In this document: positions 28,601 to 29,048 of the stretch, piece after piece
Layout of the letters: every line of letters begins with the position of its first letter
How positions within the stretch are numbered: position 1 is the first letter of the stretch
DNA from: Sulfurivirga caldicuralii
GTDB taxonomy: Bacteria; Pseudomonadota; Gammaproteobacteria; Thiomicrospirales; Thiomicrospiraceae
Length of the DNA stretch: 29,048 bases
Assembly: GCA_015661715.1 (NCBI GenBank)
Contig: DQVN01000064.1
Location: 1-29,048, forward strand
Direction: 5' to 3'
Notes under the pieces: model-generated
Databases searched by the model: none
What the model was told of the DNA's origin: nothing
What the model saw: the letters and a program-made list of their open reading frames with translations, nothing else
Position numbers and translations under genes: made by a program

Positions 28601-29048
28601 ATTTACGGCCCCACGGGCCGCTATGAAAGTCTTTGTGCTGTGCCATCTGTGGGTAGATGAATTTACGGCCCCACGGGCCGCTATGAAATCACCCTTGTCT
28701 AAAGAGAAGATACACAAACTATTTACGGCCCCACGGGCCGCTATGAAAATCGTGATGCAAAATCCAACTTTGCAAGAACTCATTTACGGCCCCACGGGCC
28801 GCTATGAAACAGCCTGTTAAAGAGCAAATCTATCTAAGTTGTATTTACGGCCCCACGGGCCGCTATGAAATGCATCTTGCTTTTTTCCGCTTCAATCAGT
28901 GCATTTACGGCCCCACGGGCCGCTATGAAACGAATGGCACAACGCGCAACGCCGCCGGTGTCTATTTACGGCCCCACGGGCCGCTATGAAACTCACGAGC
29001 ACCCCCATGCGTGGATTTACACCATTTACGGCCCCACGGGCCGCTATG
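28601..29048 (+). CRISPR. Type I-F-like CRISPR array (eight repeats, runs off window)
   Basis: Eight 28-base repeats start at 28601, 28661, 28721, 28782, 28843, 28903, 28964 and 29024; the last is cut by the window edge. All visible copies are identical. The layout is 5 bases, a stem CGGCC, 5-base loop CCACG, GGCCG, and the handle CTATGAAA. This is position-for-position the I-F plan (canonical handle CTAAGAAA) but with a much more GC-rich stem. Seven spacers of 32 or 33 bases are visible: 32, 32, 33, 33, 32, 33, 32. Cas6f should cut after the stem, leaving the 8-nt 5' handle. Spacer 4 matches the leader. I found no other spacer match in the window by eye. Confidence 0.98.

Noticed and set aside
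28574..28989. Open frames on both strands through the CRISPR array
   Set aside because: They only translate the repeats (recurring FTAPRAAMK or FIAARGAVN units) and carry no ribosome-binding sites.
28629..29023. Matches of the other six spacers to this window
   Set aside because: None seen by eye on either strand; a computed search of the whole genome and of phage sequences would be decisive.
20772..29048. Type I-F3 transposon-encoded system
   Set aside because: Cas1 and an intact Cas2-3 are present and no tnsA, tnsB, tnsC or tniQ gene is visible; only the fusion recalls I-F3.

Overview
This window looks like the chromosome of a sulfur-oxidising gammaproteobacterium. A soxXYZA thiosulfate-oxidation cluster sits beside housekeeping blocks in typical gammaproteobacterial order: thrS-infC-rpmI-rplT-pheS-pheT-ihfA-merR, then ffs-dnaX-ybaB-recR. 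IHF-alpha, RluA, a BepA-like protease and 4.5S RNA agree with that. I cannot name a genus from the sequence.

Layout. 1-2517 (minus strand): soxX, soxY, soxZ, soxA, ending in a strong hairpin. 2518-4459 (minus): a BepA-like periplasmic metalloprotease and a protein-isoaspartate methyltransferase homologue, slightly overlapping. 4460-6810 (plus): promoter, TPP riboswitch and thiC. 6852-14332 (plus): the translation-factor and aminoacyl-tRNA synthetase block, with infC starting at a rare ATC codon, then ihfA and a MerR-family regulator. 14328-17865 (plus): ffs (4.5S RNA, with a 5' leader of the size RNase P removes in E. coli), dnaX with candidate recoding sites, ybaB, recR and a YcgN-like protein. 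17852-20572 (minus): rluA followed by two unrecognised coiled-coil genes whose N-termini share a motif.

20717-29048 is a type I-F-like CRISPR-Cas locus with an unusual design. cas1 and a cas2-cas3 fusion are read leftward. Rightward are a 753-residue protein that I read as a natural Cas8f-Cas5f (Csy1-Csy2) fusion, then cas7f (csy3), cas6f (csy4), a leader and an array of eight 28-nt repeats that runs off the window. Fused Cas8f-Cas5f is the hallmark of transposon-encoded I-F3 systems, which lack Cas1 and Cas2-3; here it sits beside a complete-looking adaptation and nuclease module.

The most striking observation is that spacer 4 (28810-28842) is a perfect 33/33 reverse complement of the array's own leader (28527-28559). 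That segment overlaps the distal of two consensus IHF sites and fully covers a perfect rRNA-type boxA antitermination element. The system therefore carries a guide against the control region of its own array. Its register is one base away from a canonical CC PAM, which may explain survival, and the pre-crRNA can fold back on its own boxA. A single repeat-like hairpin (21 of 28 positions identical to the repeat by eye) lies downstream of cas2-3 in the sense direction. All family assignments rest on reading motifs by eye and on remembered family sequences; no database search was run.
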